This document shows positions 18,589 to 27,382 of a stretch of 64,000 bases of DNA, one piece after another. The DNA is from Catalinimonas alkaloidigena (GTDB taxonomy: Bacteria > Bacteroidota > Bacteroidia > Cytophagales > Cyclobacteriaceae). Where the stretch lies: contig NZ_JAQFIL010000001.1 in assembly GCF_029504655.1 (NCBI RefSeq), positions 315,001-379,000 on the forward strand. The letters run 5' to 3'. The position numbers were made by a program, and so were the translations under genes. The notes beneath the pieces were generated by a model, which was given only the letters and a program-made list of their open reading frames with translations, did no database searches and had not been told where the DNA came from. Every line of letters begins with the position of its first letter. The stretch's first letter is position 1.

Positions 18589-19161
18589 ATGAATCCGACT
18601 AATATACTACACATTAAAAATATGGTTTGTAACCGCTGTATCATGGCGGTTGAAGAGATGCTGAATAAACTAAAAATTCCCTATCAAGCTATACGACTGG
18701 GAGAGGTGCAACTGACAGAACCCATCTCTGAAGAAAAAAAGACTGTGCTGGAAAAGGAATTGACCGCCATAGGCTTTGCCCTGATTGACGACCGCAAAAG
18801 CCAGATCATTGAAAAGATCATTAACATTCTGATTGAACAAATCTATCAGTCGGACGAGCCTCTCAAAGTTAATCTCTCTGACTATCTCTCAGAAAGGCTT
18901 CATTATGATTACAGTTATCTGAGCAATATTTTTTCAGAAGTAAAAGGGATTACGGTTGAGAAGTATTTCATCGCCCAGAAGATTGAGCGGGTAAAAGAGT
19001 TGATGGTGTATAATGAGCTTTCTCTGAGCGAAATTGCCTACCAACTAGGTTACAGCAGTGTAGCGCATCTGAGCAGTCAATTCAAAAAAGTTACTGGTCT
19101 TACCCCCAGCCACTTCAAAAGTATCAGAACTGAGAAGCGTAAACCGCTGGATGAGGTATGA
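18589..19161 (+). CDS. AraC-family regulator with N-terminal HMA-like metal-binding domain
   Basis: Residues 1-70 look like a heavy-metal-associated ferredoxin-fold domain, with metal ligands Cys14 and Cys17 in MVCNRC, as in copper chaperones (MxCxxC). Residues about 80-185 are an AraC-type DNA-binding domain with two helix-turn-helices; LSEIAYQLGYSSVAHLSSQF and TGLTPSHFK are the classic second-half motifs. I infer a metal- or redox-sensing transcription factor. No metal transporter lies beside it, so the target is unknown. Length of 190 residues suits the two-domain form seen in other Bacteroidota. Confidence 0.85.
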   Translation: MNPTNILHIKNMVCNRCIMAVEEMLNKLKIPYQAIRLGEVQLTEPISEEKKTVLEKELTAIGFALIDDRKSQIIEKIINILIEQIYQSDEPLKVNLSDYLSERLHYDYSYLSNIFSEVKGITVEKYFIAQKIERVKELMVYNELSLSEIAYQLGYSSVAHLSSQFKKVTGLTPSHFKSIRTEKRKPLDEV

Positions 19162-19229
19162 AATTTATCTGTAATCTGACAGAAATATTTCTAAAGAAAT
19201 TGAAGCTGATTTCATGATCAGCATTAAAA

Positions 19230-19257
19230 AATGAGTTGAACCGTAGCTCAACTCATT
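19230..19257 (-). terminator. Rho-independent terminator of the small barrel gene
   Basis: AATGAGTTGA and TCAACTCATT form a perfect 10-bp stem around an 8-nt loop. Read on the minus strand the stem is followed by a run of T, so it serves the minus-strand gene at 19290-19859. Confidence 0.75.
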
Positions 19258-19289
19258 AACTATTATACGCTATCTGTTGAATCAGGGGA

Positions 19290-19859
19290 TTATCTTCTTC
19301 CGCCGAACATATATCCACCGATTCTGATACCCATATAGCTGTTTTTAATCTTTCCGGTAGTTGTGCCAGATCCATCAGCCATTACTGATTCAGAGGATGA
19401 AATGATGTTATAATCAATGTTGATATTGAAATTACCGATATCTAACCCTAATCTTGGGTAAAATCCGATTTCTGATCCACCGCCTACTTCAGCATTGGTA
19501 TCACTGGCAGAAACTGCGGCTAACATATAGACACCCACACCAGCACCTACATAAGGGCGAACTTTTGAAGAGGTTAAATAGTACTGACCATTCACAGTGT
19601 AAGAGCCATTGGCAGAAGCACTTGCTTCAGTGCCATCAGGACTAATTTTTGCCATTACTGCAGACTCTATTCTTAAACCTACAGCAATGTCATCGTTGAT
19701 TCTGTAAGCAGGTTCAAGGTCTACTAAGATTCCCCCGCCACCACTACCGGGTTTGGCATAGCCTAATCCTAAGCCTAATTTAAAGGGCTTGTAATCCTGT
19801 GCTGAAGCAATACTTGCTACCAACATCATACTTAGTACACTCAGTACAAACTTTTTCAT
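19290..19859 (-). CDS. Small outer-membrane beta-barrel protein
   Basis: OmpX/OmpW-like barrel of 189 residues. Signal peptide MKKFVLSVLSMMLVASIASA is followed by alternating strands (FKLGLGLGYAKPG; VRPYVGAGVGVYMLAAVS; NFNINIDYNII) and a final strand ending in GGYMFGGRR. A Gly-rich loop GSGGGGILVD is present. Predicted location is the outer membrane; no ligand or partner can be read. It lies alone between the HMA/AraC regulator (convergent) and the scarred region at 20 kb. Confidence 0.7.
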   Translation of the reverse strand: MKKFVLSVLSMMLVASIASAQDYKPFKLGLGLGYAKPGSGGGGILVDLEPAYRINDDIAVGLRIESAVMAKISPDGTEASASANGSYTVNGQYYLTSSKVRPYVGAGVGVYMLAAVSASDTNAEVGGGSEIGFYPRLGLDIGNFNINIDYNIISSSESVMADGSGTTTGKIKNSYMGIRIGGYMFGGRR

Positions 19860-20792
19860 GCTTGTTCGATTATTTGTTGATTTAATGAGCGCAAGAAAAA
19901 GCTTTATTTAATAAAATAAACACTATAAAAAATTAAAATATTACAATGTTTCATTTATAACAGATTAATATCAAGCCCTTGAATGTGAAAAAGAAAATTT
20001 ATCACCCTACACAAACGAATGAATGTTTGCTTATCAGGATCGTTGGTGAATAAAGATTTAGCATTAGCATTTACTTCCCCCGGGATGAAACTATCATGTA
20101 ATTCAGGAATACCATCTCTCGTGAAGTCTTACTATTCTAGTGAGTGGTTTTTTTTGCAAGCCAACTTATCGGAAGGCATTTAAAATATGACTGACCAGGC
20201 ACCCGTTTCGCCAGTCATCTTTGGCATAGTTGAATGTATTTTGCTGACAGATCCGAAAATCAGTCTTTTGCGCATAGTATTTCAATATGGTACATAGAGG
20301 GGAGCTTGGTGCCTGAAATGGTTGAAGGAGGAAAGTAGCCCTTTCCAGGCAGTGGGCAAAGTTTTGAAACTCTAAGACCAATGGAGCAAAGGATCGACAA
20401 ATTTCCAAGCCATTTCCCCTTGCCTCTCAGTCTTCTGGAAAAGTTATAGAGCATTTCCCCCGGCCTACCCAATGCCTTGACAAAGCTGTGGTATGTTTAT
20501 AGGCGGTGGAGCAGTCCCTGAGAAAAGTGTTGAGTCCTGGTAAACGGAGGTATCAGTGTGTGGATCACATTTCTGCTATTCAAACCCGGGAGAAATACTA
20601 AACAGTGCTTGACAAACATTTAAAGGCGTTTACAGACATGTAAAGAGAAAAATTGATAGGATGATAAATCATCTGCAAATAGTATTAAAAATGATGTAAA
20701 TTGAGGATTATTTATAAAAAAATAAACGCAATTGCATTTATTCGGTCGTTGCATATAAAAACCTAATCACACAGACAAAATCTTATTAAAAT
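19860..20792. other. Gene-free 0.93-kb stretch with a toxin remnant
   Basis: Apart from the promoter of the small barrel gene (AT-rich first 100 bases) and a PIN-toxin remnant at 20010-20148, I see no supported gene. Short open frames in 20160-20480 have no protein-like composition. From 20600 the DNA becomes AT-rich and runs into the HxlR gene. The stretch 20150-22360 probably entered as foreign DNA. Confidence 0.5.
20010..20148 (-). pseudogene. 3' remnant of a PIN-domain toxin gene
   Basis: Read on the minus strand, this gives FTRDGIPELHDSFIPG and then FTNDPDKQ, which matches the C-terminal part of the intact PIN toxin at 22664-23056 (FTIDDIPELHDRLISG and ITNDPDMQ). Nucleotide similarity extends a few codons further 5', where a stop interrupts the frame. 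No start and no N-terminal half remain nearby. It is the 3' half of a former toxin gene. Confidence 0.8.
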
Positions 20793-21119
20793 TTAACTAT
20801 GAGATTCATCAATAGATTTTTCAAAAAGGATTCCTCCTTTATACATTCCTTTGAGGGCAGGATGAATTTTGTTACCAAGTTCTGTTAAGCTGTACTCAAC
20901 ACGTGGAGGAACTTCAGGATAAACGTTTCGATGTATTAATCCATCCAATTCTAATTCTTTAAGTTGTTTAGTCAGCATTCGTTGGCTAATCTGGGGTAAT
21001 AATTTTACTAACTCACTATATCTTTTTTCTCCTTGAAAAAGATGTAAAATGATAGTTGCCTTTCGTTTTCCTTTCACAACATTTATGAATGTATCAATCG
21101 GACAATAACTTTTTTTCAT
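20793..21119 (-). CDS. HxlR-family winged-helix transcriptional regulator
   Basis: Small MarR-like regulator of 108 residues. The N-terminal Cys6 in YCPIDTFI, the GKRKATIILHLFQG segment, the recognition-helix region YSELVKLLPQISQRMLTKQLKELE and the wing PPRVEYSLTELG are all typical of HxlR proteins, many of which sense electrophiles, aldehydes or quinones through the conserved Cys. It is divergent from a YhdH-type quinone oxidoreductase with a 134-bp shared spacer, the standard regulator-target arrangement. AT-rich codon use distinguishes this pair from the flanking genes and suggests acquisition. Confidence 0.9.
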   Translation of the reverse strand: MKKSYCPIDTFINVVKGKRKATIILHLFQGEKRYSELVKLLPQISQRMLTKQLKELELDGLIHRNVYPEVPPRVEYSLTELGNKIHPALKGMYKGGILFEKSIDESHS

Positions 21120-21253
21120 TTTTTTTCTCCCAAAGTCTTAATTATACTCAAATCAGAAATAAATGTTCGTATACCAACCTTTTGTAAGTTATTGATAAGC
21201 ATAATATTTATCCTGACATTAGATCAAAAATAAATAAAATTTACCGACAAAAG

Positions 21254-22255
21254 ATGGTACAGAACAAATCTACTTTTAAGGCATTTCGGGTTGAAGCGGT
21301 TGATGGCAATTACCATGGAGCTGTTAAAGAACTGGAATTTGACCTACTAAATAACGATGAGGTTTTAATAAAAGTGCACTATAGCTCATTGAATTACAAA
21401 GATGCATTGTCAGCCTCAGGTAATAAGGGAGTAACAAGAAACTATCCTCATACACCAGGCATTGACGCAGTAGGGACAATAGAAAAATCAAACAGCGATT
21501 CATTTGATATTGGAGAAAAAGTGATTGTAACCAGTTATGATTTAGGAATGAATACTGACGGTGGATTTGCCGAGTATATTCAAGTTCCAGCTGAATGGGT
21601 TGTGAGATTGCCTGATAATATGACGATGAAAGAGGCAATGATATTTGGTACTGCAGGGTTAACAGCTGGAATGTCTGTTTTAAGACTTACAGAATTGATA
21701 AAGCCTGAAGATGGAAAAATAGTGGTGTCTGGCGCAACTGGTGGAGTGGGTGCATTAAGTGTTTCCATCTTAAGTAAACTGGGATATTCAGTGGTTGCAA
21801 TTACAGGTAAAACAACAGAACGGGAATACCTAATGAACCTTGGTGCAAAAGAAGTTCTAATGCGCAACGAAATAGAAAATTTTGATAAAAAGCCCTTACT
21901 AAAAACCCTATTTGCTGGCGCCATTGATACCGTTGGTGGTACAATTCTTGAAAATATTATTAAATCCACCAATTCTATGGGTGTTGTAACTTGTTGTGGC
22001 AATGTTGCTTCTCCAAAAATTGATTTGACAGTTTTTCCCTTTATCTTGAGAGGTGTTACATTAATTGGAATAGATTCACAAAACTACCCAATGAAATACA
22101 GGAAAATAGTATGGAACAAGTTAGCCCAAGAATGGAAACCAGAGCAATTAGATGATACTTGCACTGAAATTAAACTGGAGGATGTACAACCGAAGATTGA
22201 ATTGATGCTAGATGGAAAACTAAAAGGAAGAACAGTTTTGGCTATGGTTAAATAA
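21254..22255 (+). CDS. YhdH/YhfP-family MDR oxidoreductase
   Basis: Zinc-free medium-chain dehydrogenase/reductase, NADPH-dependent, acting on quinones or acrylyl-CoA (AcuI is the characterised relative). Start MVQNKSTFKAFRVE; the catalytic-domain motif SSLNYKDALSASG and PGIDAVGTIE are family-typical, and the nucleotide-binding loop is SGATGGVGALS near residue 159. Length of 333 residues is normal. Divergent from an HxlR regulator that probably controls it in response to reactive carbonyls or quinones. The gene is AT-rich and lies between fragments of one toxin-antitoxin pair, consistent with insertion of a two-gene cassette. Confidence 0.9.
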   Translation: MVQNKSTFKAFRVEAVDGNYHGAVKELEFDLLNNDEVLIKVHYSSLNYKDALSASGNKGVTRNYPHTPGIDAVGTIEKSNSDSFDIGEKVIVTSYDLGMNTDGGFAEYIQVPAEWVVRLPDNMTMKEAMIFGTAGLTAGMSVLRLTELIKPEDGKIVVSGATGGVGALSVSILSKLGYSVVAITGKTTEREYLMNLGAKEVLMRNEIENFDKKPLLKTLFAGAIDTVGGTILENIIKSTNSMGVVTCCGNVASPKIDLTVFPFILRGVTLIGIDSQNYPMKYRKIVWNKLAQEWKPEQLDDTCTEIKLEDVQPKIELMLDGKLKGRTVLAMVK

Positions 22256-22360
22256 ATACGCAACATAACATTTTGTATAAGTAGTGGCAGTGATGTGCTA
22301 AACATCAAGTTTTGTAACCCGCTCAAACGGCGTAGGGGCTTGAAGGAAATTACCACGCAA

Positions 22361-22440
22361 TCTGCTACTTCATTAAGCTTGTCTTTGGGAAGCTTCTTGA
22401 TGCTTTTGATGACATTTTCAATGACCGCTTGCTTATTCAT
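22361..22440 (-). pseudogene. 5' remnant of a PIN-toxin-associated antitoxin gene
   Basis: The first 27 codons (MNKQAVIENVIKSIKKLPKD, then KLNEVAD) match the intact antitoxin at 23049-23270 almost exactly. The similarity stops abruptly near 22360, after which the frame reads into unrelated sequence. The matching 3' toxin fragment is at 20010-20148. Confidence 0.85.
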
Positions 22441-22633
22441 GACATGCCGTGTATCAAAAACATACGTGAAATACTCGGTTTAGTATTTATCTCAAGCTGA
22501 ATATAATTCAATACACCCAGCTTGAGACAATATACTACCGCATTACCTTCCCAAAGAAAATACTATTCAGGAAAATCTTGTTGGTGCCGTACCAGAAGGC
22601 GCGGAAGTTAGGGTTGTCCGTGAGGGCAATGAT
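22361..22633. repeat. Direct repeat copy A: antitoxin 5' end plus M14 peptidase 3' end
   Basis: About 273 bp nearly identical to 23191-23464 and about 830 bp apart in direct orientation. It holds the antitoxin 5' end, its upstream spacer with an imperfect CTCAAGCTGA/CAGCTTGAG inverted repeat, and the last 30-odd codons of the M14 peptidase gene. The intact PIN pair lies between the copies. Confidence 0.88.
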
Positions 22634-22663
22634 TACCCATCACCTCTCCTGACACATTACATT

Positions 22664-23056
22664 TTACTTCCACAAAGCTTGTACATGTATAGATTTTTGC
22701 ATGTCAGGATCGTTAGTGATTATTGGAATGTTTAGCATCTTTCCACCTCCGGAAATAAGCCGGTCATGCAATTCGGGAATATCATCAATAGTGAAGGCTG
22801 ACTGTACGAGTGAAAAAGTAAGGGGCAGATCCTGAAAGGATGGATATGTATTAAGGTAGTGTTCTGCTTCTTTTAAAGAAGTTTCAATTCTACCTTTTTC
22901 AGCTAAGTAAGCCAGTTCTGAGAAGACAATAGATGGAATATAAATCTTTGCGAGGGCGTTTTCAGTCTGTTCAAATATGTGTTTTACCTTCTTAGGCATT
23001 TTCCTTTCCTCTAAGCGGAGAATCAAAGCCATCGTATCACTTACATAGCTATTCAT
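22664..23056 (-). CDS. PIN-domain toxin of a VapBC-like pair
   Basis: Predicted ribonuclease of 130 residues. Acidic PIN residues are visible as Asp in YVSDTMALI near the N-terminus, Glu in FSELAYLAEKGRI, Asp in IDDIPELHDRL and Asp in IITNDPDM. The start at 23056 was chosen because ATGAATAG overlaps the antitoxin stop by 8 bp, a usual antitoxin-toxin coupling; an upstream start at 23095 would overlap by 47 bp. The gene lies downstream of its antitoxin on the minus strand. A decayed homologue is at 20010-20148. Confidence 0.85.
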   Translation of the reverse strand: MNSYVSDTMALILRLEERKMPKKVKHIFEQTENALAKIYIPSIVFSELAYLAEKGRIETSLKEAEHYLNTYPSFQDLPLTFSLVQSAFTIDDIPELHDRLISGGGKMLNIPIITNDPDMQKSIHVQALWK

Positions 23057-23270
23057 TGGGATAAAGACGTTTGTAGTCTTTAAACTCTTCTTCAAGGTGA
23101 TTCAACTGGCCTTTATTGAGTTGGGAAAGCTCCTCAGAAAGTGATTTGGTATTGGGCGATTCCTCTTTTTTTAGCAGGAAACTAGCGAAATCTGCTACTT
23201 CATTAAGCTTGTCTTTGGGAAGCTTCTTTATGGTTTTAATCACATTTTCTATAACCGCTTGCTTATTCAT
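23049..23270 (-). CDS. DUF2281-like antitoxin of the PIN-toxin pair
   Basis: Small charged protein of 73 residues. The N-terminal helix pair IKKLPKDKLNEVADFASFLL is the hallmark of DUF2281-type antitoxins; the Glu/Lys-rich C-terminal half probably wraps the toxin. Its stop overlaps the toxin start by 8 bp. The upstream spacer holds an imperfect inverted repeat around CTCAAGCTGA (about 23322-23358) that could be an autoregulatory operator. Confidence 0.8.
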   Translation of the reverse strand: MNKQAVIENVIKTIKKLPKDKLNEVADFASFLLKKEESPNTKSLSEELSQLNKGQLNHLEEEFKDYKRLYPNE

Positions 23271-23464
23271 GACATTCCATATTTTTAAAGTATACGTTAA
23301 ACACTCTGTTTAGGTATTTATCTCAAGCTGAATATAATTCAATATACTCAGCTTGAGACAATATACTACCGCATCACCTTCCCAAAGAAGATACTATTCA
23401 GGAAAATCTTGTTGGTGCCGTACCAGAAGGCGCGGAAGTTAGGGTTGTCCGTGAGGGCAATGAC
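23191..23464. repeat. Direct repeat copy B: antitoxin 5' end plus M14 peptidase 3' end
   Basis: The presumed parent copy, since here both the antitoxin and the M14 peptidase gene are intact. It matches 22361-22633 with a few substitutions and single-base indels, so the duplication is not brand new. Copy A carries a truncated peptidase tail that is not translated as part of any gene. Confidence 0.88.
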
Positions 23465-25912
23465 TACGCCCTGCCCAAAAGGGGCAATGCCTACCGCAGC
23501 GGTATTGCGCAACTGTTCTTCTTTCTCTTCAGCAATATAGCCTGCCTTCAAAGGTGTGGTCGTGTACATGATCGGATTCACATAAGGATTACTGGCTTTT
23601 TCCATAAAGAGGGAATGGTCACGGAAGAGACTGATATCCTCCTTGTTCATGCCGTAAGCAATAGGATGCGTAAGGTCTATGCGGGCATCAAAGATAGCCC
23701 CGCCAATGACCTGCGCCCCCTGAAATTTTTCTCGCTCTCCAAAAGCACGCTGTGGTAGCGAATCATTTTTAGCAGACTTATATTTAAAACCACCGATACC
23801 ATTATCCGACAGCCACTTACCAGCATCTTTGGTAGCGATCACTTTGTTGCCCTCCTGTATCCAGCTTTTGAGCTTGCTCTTGACACTTTCGCTAATATCG
23901 TTATAGCGTCCATCTACCATGATCAGAGTATTGTAAGGCTTGAGGCTGGCCCGGTTAAACATATCCAGCGACATCATTGTAATGGGCATATGCATACGCT
24001 GATCCAGCAGGTGCCAGACTTCTCCCGATTCATAGCTGCTTACGCCTCCTTCAATCAGCATCACGATTTCAGGCTTTTCCAGCGTTTCGTAAGTACGACT
24101 CCCCAGGCTGACTCCGGTGCTTGTCATGCCGGTATTGGCGGCATATACATTAATACCGTCTTCTTCAGCTACCGTTTGTAGCAATTCATAAATTTCATCA
24201 GCATCCATATCTTCCTGTATGCTGATGGGAATCAGGATGGTGCCAACATCAAAGTTTTTTCCATTCCGGTCAGTAAAGGCTTCGGTAGAAACTTTCAGAT
24301 TGAGTCCGGCATCCTGCAATCTGTATAATGCTCGGTGCGCATAATAGCCATCCATTTCAAATAAATAGGCATACGCACTGCGTTCGCCTACTACTTCGCC
24401 TTGGGGAAACTCAGGCTGCTCTACTGCCTCACCCTGGCTGAGTTGTCGGCTGCTCAGCTCAGCAAAAGGAAGGTTGTAGGCCAGTGGAAAAGTCCAGGCG
24501 GATACATCATAGAAAAGACTGTCATTGAAAGTAGTACGTCTTTCAAAGAGTGCTTTGATCAGGCGGTACTGCGGCTGATTGGTAGGCACCAGATAGCTGC
24601 TTTCGGACTCAAAAGTATGTCCGTTGGCAGAAATATCCTGTGCCGGACGGTACAAATCTATCTGATGTCTTTTGAGTACTTCTGCCATATGGTAAGTGGT
24701 TGCCGCATCGGCTTCGCTACCAAAAACATAAGCTTTGATCGGATCGGCAGCAGCCTCATTCAAAGCGCCGGGATAGAAATCTACCTGATGTTGAAGGAGG
24801 TCATTCTTCAAAGCCTGTGCGCCTTTCAGCGTAGAAAAGCTGGCGCTGACCTGATTACGGATGGTAAAGGGAAAAGTCAGCACGCCATTATCAGTTTCCT
24901 GGGCATGAGCGCGGGAACTGGCCTGTTCAAAGAGAATACCCACCGCTCCGTTCACATCGGGATAGGTAGAGCCCTTACCGTAGTAAAAGTCGTCGTAGCT
25001 TTCTTTGGTATAATAAAAGGAACCGATTTCATCCAATCCTTCGGCATGAAACTCTCCTAAGGCTTCGGTAAGGCGGAAAGTGTTTTCGGGCGTAAGCGGA
25101 TTGTTACGGGAAGGAATACCCGGCTGAAAGAAGAAAGTAGCATTGCTCCCCATCTCATGATGGTCGGTCACGATATTGGGTTTCCAGGCATGAAATTTTT
25201 CCAGCCTGCCTCTGGACTCAGGATGTTGCTGTAGCAGCCAGTCACGGTTGAGGTCAAACCAGTAATGATTGGTACGGCCACGGGGCCAGTGTTCGTTCTG
25301 CTCAATGTTATTAGGGTCGGTACTCAGATATTCCGCTTTGTGGGTATTGACCCAGGTAGCGAAGCGGTTCATTCCATCCGGGTTGATAAAAGGATCAATG
25401 AGGACGATGGTATTGTCCAGCATACTTTCTACTTCTTCACCCTGAGCTGCCGCCAGGTAATAGGAAACCAGCGCTGCAGCATTAGTGCCGCTGGGTTCAT
25501 TGCCATGTACGCTATAACCTAACCATACCACTACCGGTTGTTCTTCTATACTTACATTGCTGGTCTGTTCAGCTTTGCTCAGATTGACATGAGCCTCTTT
25601 GATCTGCTCAATATTACTTTGGTTTTCCTCCGAAGTGATGGTGAGCAGGTAGAGTGGACGGTTTTCGTAAGAGCGTGCGTATTCTTCTAAAGTTACCCGC
25701 GGAGAGGCTTCGGCCAACGCTTTGTAAAAATTCATGAGCTGGGTGTGTTCAGCATGCATCTCACCCACCTGAAATCCCAGAATAGATTCAGGAGTAGGAA
25801 TGCCGGAGTCGTAAGCAGCATCTTCAGGCAGGTAGTAATCTAAATCAACTTGCTGTGCCCAAAGCATTTGGGAGGTAAAAAGACATACTGACAGGAGTAA
25901 TCGCTTTATCAT
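23366..25912 (-). CDS. Exported M14-family zinc carboxypeptidase
   Basis: Large metallocarboxypeptidase of 848 residues. Signal peptide 1-19 (MLWAQ). The M14 catalytic domain occupies about 60-350, with zinc ligands His136 and Glu139 in SVHGNEPSG, His251 in TDHHEMGS, and the substrate-binding stretch INPDGMNR. The rest (about 380-848) is a beta-rich region with a glutamine-amidotransferase-like flavour (VMLIEGG and ALTDNPNFRAFWYGT), common to this Bacteroidota subgroup. It is predicted to trim peptides in the periplasm or outside. Its last codons are duplicated downstream at 22540-22633. Confidence 0.87.
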   Translation of the reverse strand: MIKRLLLSVCLFTSQMLWAQQVDLDYYLPEDAAYDSGIPTPESILGFQVGEMHAEHTQLMNFYKALAEASPRVTLEEYARSYENRPLYLLTITSEENQSNIEQIKEAHVNLSKAEQTSNVSIEEQPVVVWLGYSVHGNEPSGTNAAALVSYYLAAAQGEEVESMLDNTIVLIDPFINPDGMNRFATWVNTHKAEYLSTDPNNIEQNEHWPRGRTNHYWFDLNRDWLLQQHPESRGRLEKFHAWKPNIVTDHHEMGSNATFFFQPGIPSRNNPLTPENTFRLTEALGEFHAEGLDEIGSFYYTKESYDDFYYGKGSTYPDVNGAVGILFEQASSRAHAQETDNGVLTFPFTIRNQVSASFSTLKGAQALKNDLLQHQVDFYPGALNEAAADPIKAYVFGSEADAATTYHMAEVLKRHQIDLYRPAQDISANGHTFESESSYLVPTNQPQYRLIKALFERRTTFNDSLFYDVSAWTFPLAYNLPFAELSSRQLSQGEAVEQPEFPQGEVVGERSAYAYLFEMDGYYAHRALYRLQDAGLNLKVSTEAFTDRNGKNFDVGTILIPISIQEDMDADEIYELLQTVAEEDGINVYAANTGMTSTGVSLGSRTYETLEKPEIVMLIEGGVSSYESGEVWHLLDQRMHMPITMMSLDMFNRASLKPYNTLIMVDGRYNDISESVKSKLKSWIQEGNKVIATKDAGKWLSDNGIGGFKYKSAKNDSLPQRAFGEREKFQGAQVIGGAIFDARIDLTHPIAYGMNKEDISLFRDHSLFMEKASNPYVNPIMYTTTPLKAGYIAEEKEEQLRNTAAVGIAPFGQGVVIALTDNPNFRAFWYGTNKIFLNSIFFGKVMR

Positions 25913-26061
25913 AATTTGGTGTAAGGTTAAGTGTGTAATATTTTGTGGCTGAGCGGAGCCTCTAAATAATAGAGTATTGTTGAAATGTAAAAATCTGCGG
26001 CTGATTATTAAGAGAAGTTGAAAAAAAGTGAGGCTGTTTTAGCGAACAACATAATAAGCTT

Positions 26062-26069
26062 TAAATTTG
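26062..26069 (+). promoter_or_regulatory. Bacteroidota-type -7 element upstream of pgk
   Basis: TAAATTTG is an exact match to TAnnTTTG, 43 bases before the pgk ATG. A T-rich TGTTTTA lies about 25 bases upstream where the -33 TTTG would be. Only the -7 match is strong. Confidence 0.45.
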
Positions 26070-26112
26070 TGTGAATAGCATAGACAATCATTTTTTAAAA
26101 ATCTATCAAACT

Positions 26113-27300
26113 ATGAAGACTATTGATGATATTAATTTTTCAGGAAAAAAAGCTCTGGTAAGAGTGGATTTCAATGTTCCGCTGGATAAGAATCATAAAA
26201 TCACGGATGACAATCGTATGCAGGCAGCCGTGCCTACACTCAAAAAAATACTAAAAGATGGTGGTTCAGCCATACTGATGTCGCACCTTGGTCGTCCCAA
26301 AGAAGGCCCGGAGGAGAAGTTTTCTTTGAAGCATCTGGTAGATCATCTTTCCACACTACTGGATGGCACGCAAGTACATTTTGCCAACGACTGTGTAGGC
26401 GATGAAGCGGAAGAAAAAGCCAGTCAACTCAAAGCTGGAGAAATCCTGCTATTGGAAAACACTCGTTTCCACAAAGAAGAAAGCAAAGGCGACGAAGAGC
26501 TTGCCAAAAAAATGGCTAAGCTGGGCGATGTGTATGTAAATGACGCTTTCGGTTCAGCCCATCGCGCACACTCTTCTACCACCACGGTAGCCCAGTTTTT
26601 TGACGAAAAAGCTGCCGGTTATCTTCTCAAAGCTGAGATTGACAATGCCGACAAAGTGATGGAAAGTGGCGAGAAGCCTTTTACCGCCATTATGGGGGGG
26701 GCTAAGATCTCAGACAAGATTGAAATTATTGAGCGTCTGCTGGACAAGGTAAACCACCTGATTATTGGTGGAGCTATGAGTTATACCTTTTTCAAGGCAA
26801 TGGGTGGTGAAATTGGTAAATCTCTGGTAGAGACCGACAAACTGGATCTGGCGAACGAACTGATTCGCAAAGCCAAAGATAAAGGCGTGGAGCTACACCT
26901 GCCTATTGATTCCATCATCACGCAGAAGATAGAAGAAGGTTCTGAAACAAGGGTAGCCAATAACCACGCGATACAGGAAGAGTGGATGGGCGTAGACATT
27001 GGTCCTGAAGCCCGACAGGTGTTTGCTGACACTATCGCCAGCTCCAAAATTATTCTCTGGAACGGACCTATGGGCATTTTTGAAATTCCTGACTACGCTG
27101 AAGGCACCAAGGCAGTTGCCGAAGCTGTAGTGAAAGCGACTGAAGGCGGCGCTTTTTCCCTCATCGGTGGTGGCGATTCCGCAGCGGCAGTCATCAGTAT
27201 GGGATATGGCGATAAAGTCTCTTATGTATCTACCGGAGGTGGCGCCCTGCTGGAATATATGGAAGGCAAGGAACTTCCCGGCGTAAAAGCTTTGGGTTAA
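26113..27300 (+). CDS. pgk: Phosphoglycerate kinase
   Basis: Glycolytic enzyme transferring phosphate from 1,3-bisphosphoglycerate to ADP. From the ATG at 26113 the protein is 395 residues, the usual length; the GTG at 26071 would add 14 unrelated residues. Motifs: KKALVRVDFNVPLD at the N-terminus, SHLGRPKEG, the hinge and ATP region IMGGAKISDKIE, and the C-terminal loop IGGGDSAAAV followed by YVSTGGGALLEYMEGKELPG. It is single and followed by a hairpin terminator. Confidence 0.97.
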   Translation: MKTIDDINFSGKKALVRVDFNVPLDKNHKITDDNRMQAAVPTLKKILKDGGSAILMSHLGRPKEGPEEKFSLKHLVDHLSTLLDGTQVHFANDCVGDEAEEKASQLKAGEILLLENTRFHKEESKGDEELAKKMAKLGDVYVNDAFGSAHRAHSSTTTVAQFFDEKAAGYLLKAEIDNADKVMESGEKPFTAIMGGAKISDKIEIIERLLDKVNHLIIGGAMSYTFFKAMGGEIGKSLVETDKLDLANELIRKAKDKGVELHLPIDSIITQKIEEGSETRVANNHAIQEEWMGVDIGPEARQVFADTIASSKIILWNGPMGIFEIPDYAEGTKAVAEAVVKATEGGAFSLIGGGDSAAAVISMGYGDKVSYVSTGGGALLEYMEGKELPGVKALG

Positions 27301-27325
27301 ATCCTCTCTTCGCTAAAAATAAATC

Positions 27326-27364
27326 AAGACTTGAGAGGATGATTTTCCTTTCAGGTCTTTTTTT
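27326..27364 (+). terminator. Terminator after pgk
   Basis: AAGACTTGA (27326-27334) pairs with TCAGGTCTT (27351-27359), one G-T pair, enclosing GAGGATGATTTTCCTT which itself can fold; a run of T follows. Confidence 0.7.
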
Positions 27365-27382
27365 TATCTTAGTTTTATCTCT

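Noticed and set aside
20166..20480. Short minus-strand open frames
   Set aside because: They overlap each other, have no homologous look and lie in a scarred region; not supported as genes.
22084..22440. 118-codon minus-strand frame starting with antitoxin sequence
   Set aside because: Only the first 27 codons are antitoxin; the rest is antisense to the YhdH gene, so it is recorded as a 5' remnant.
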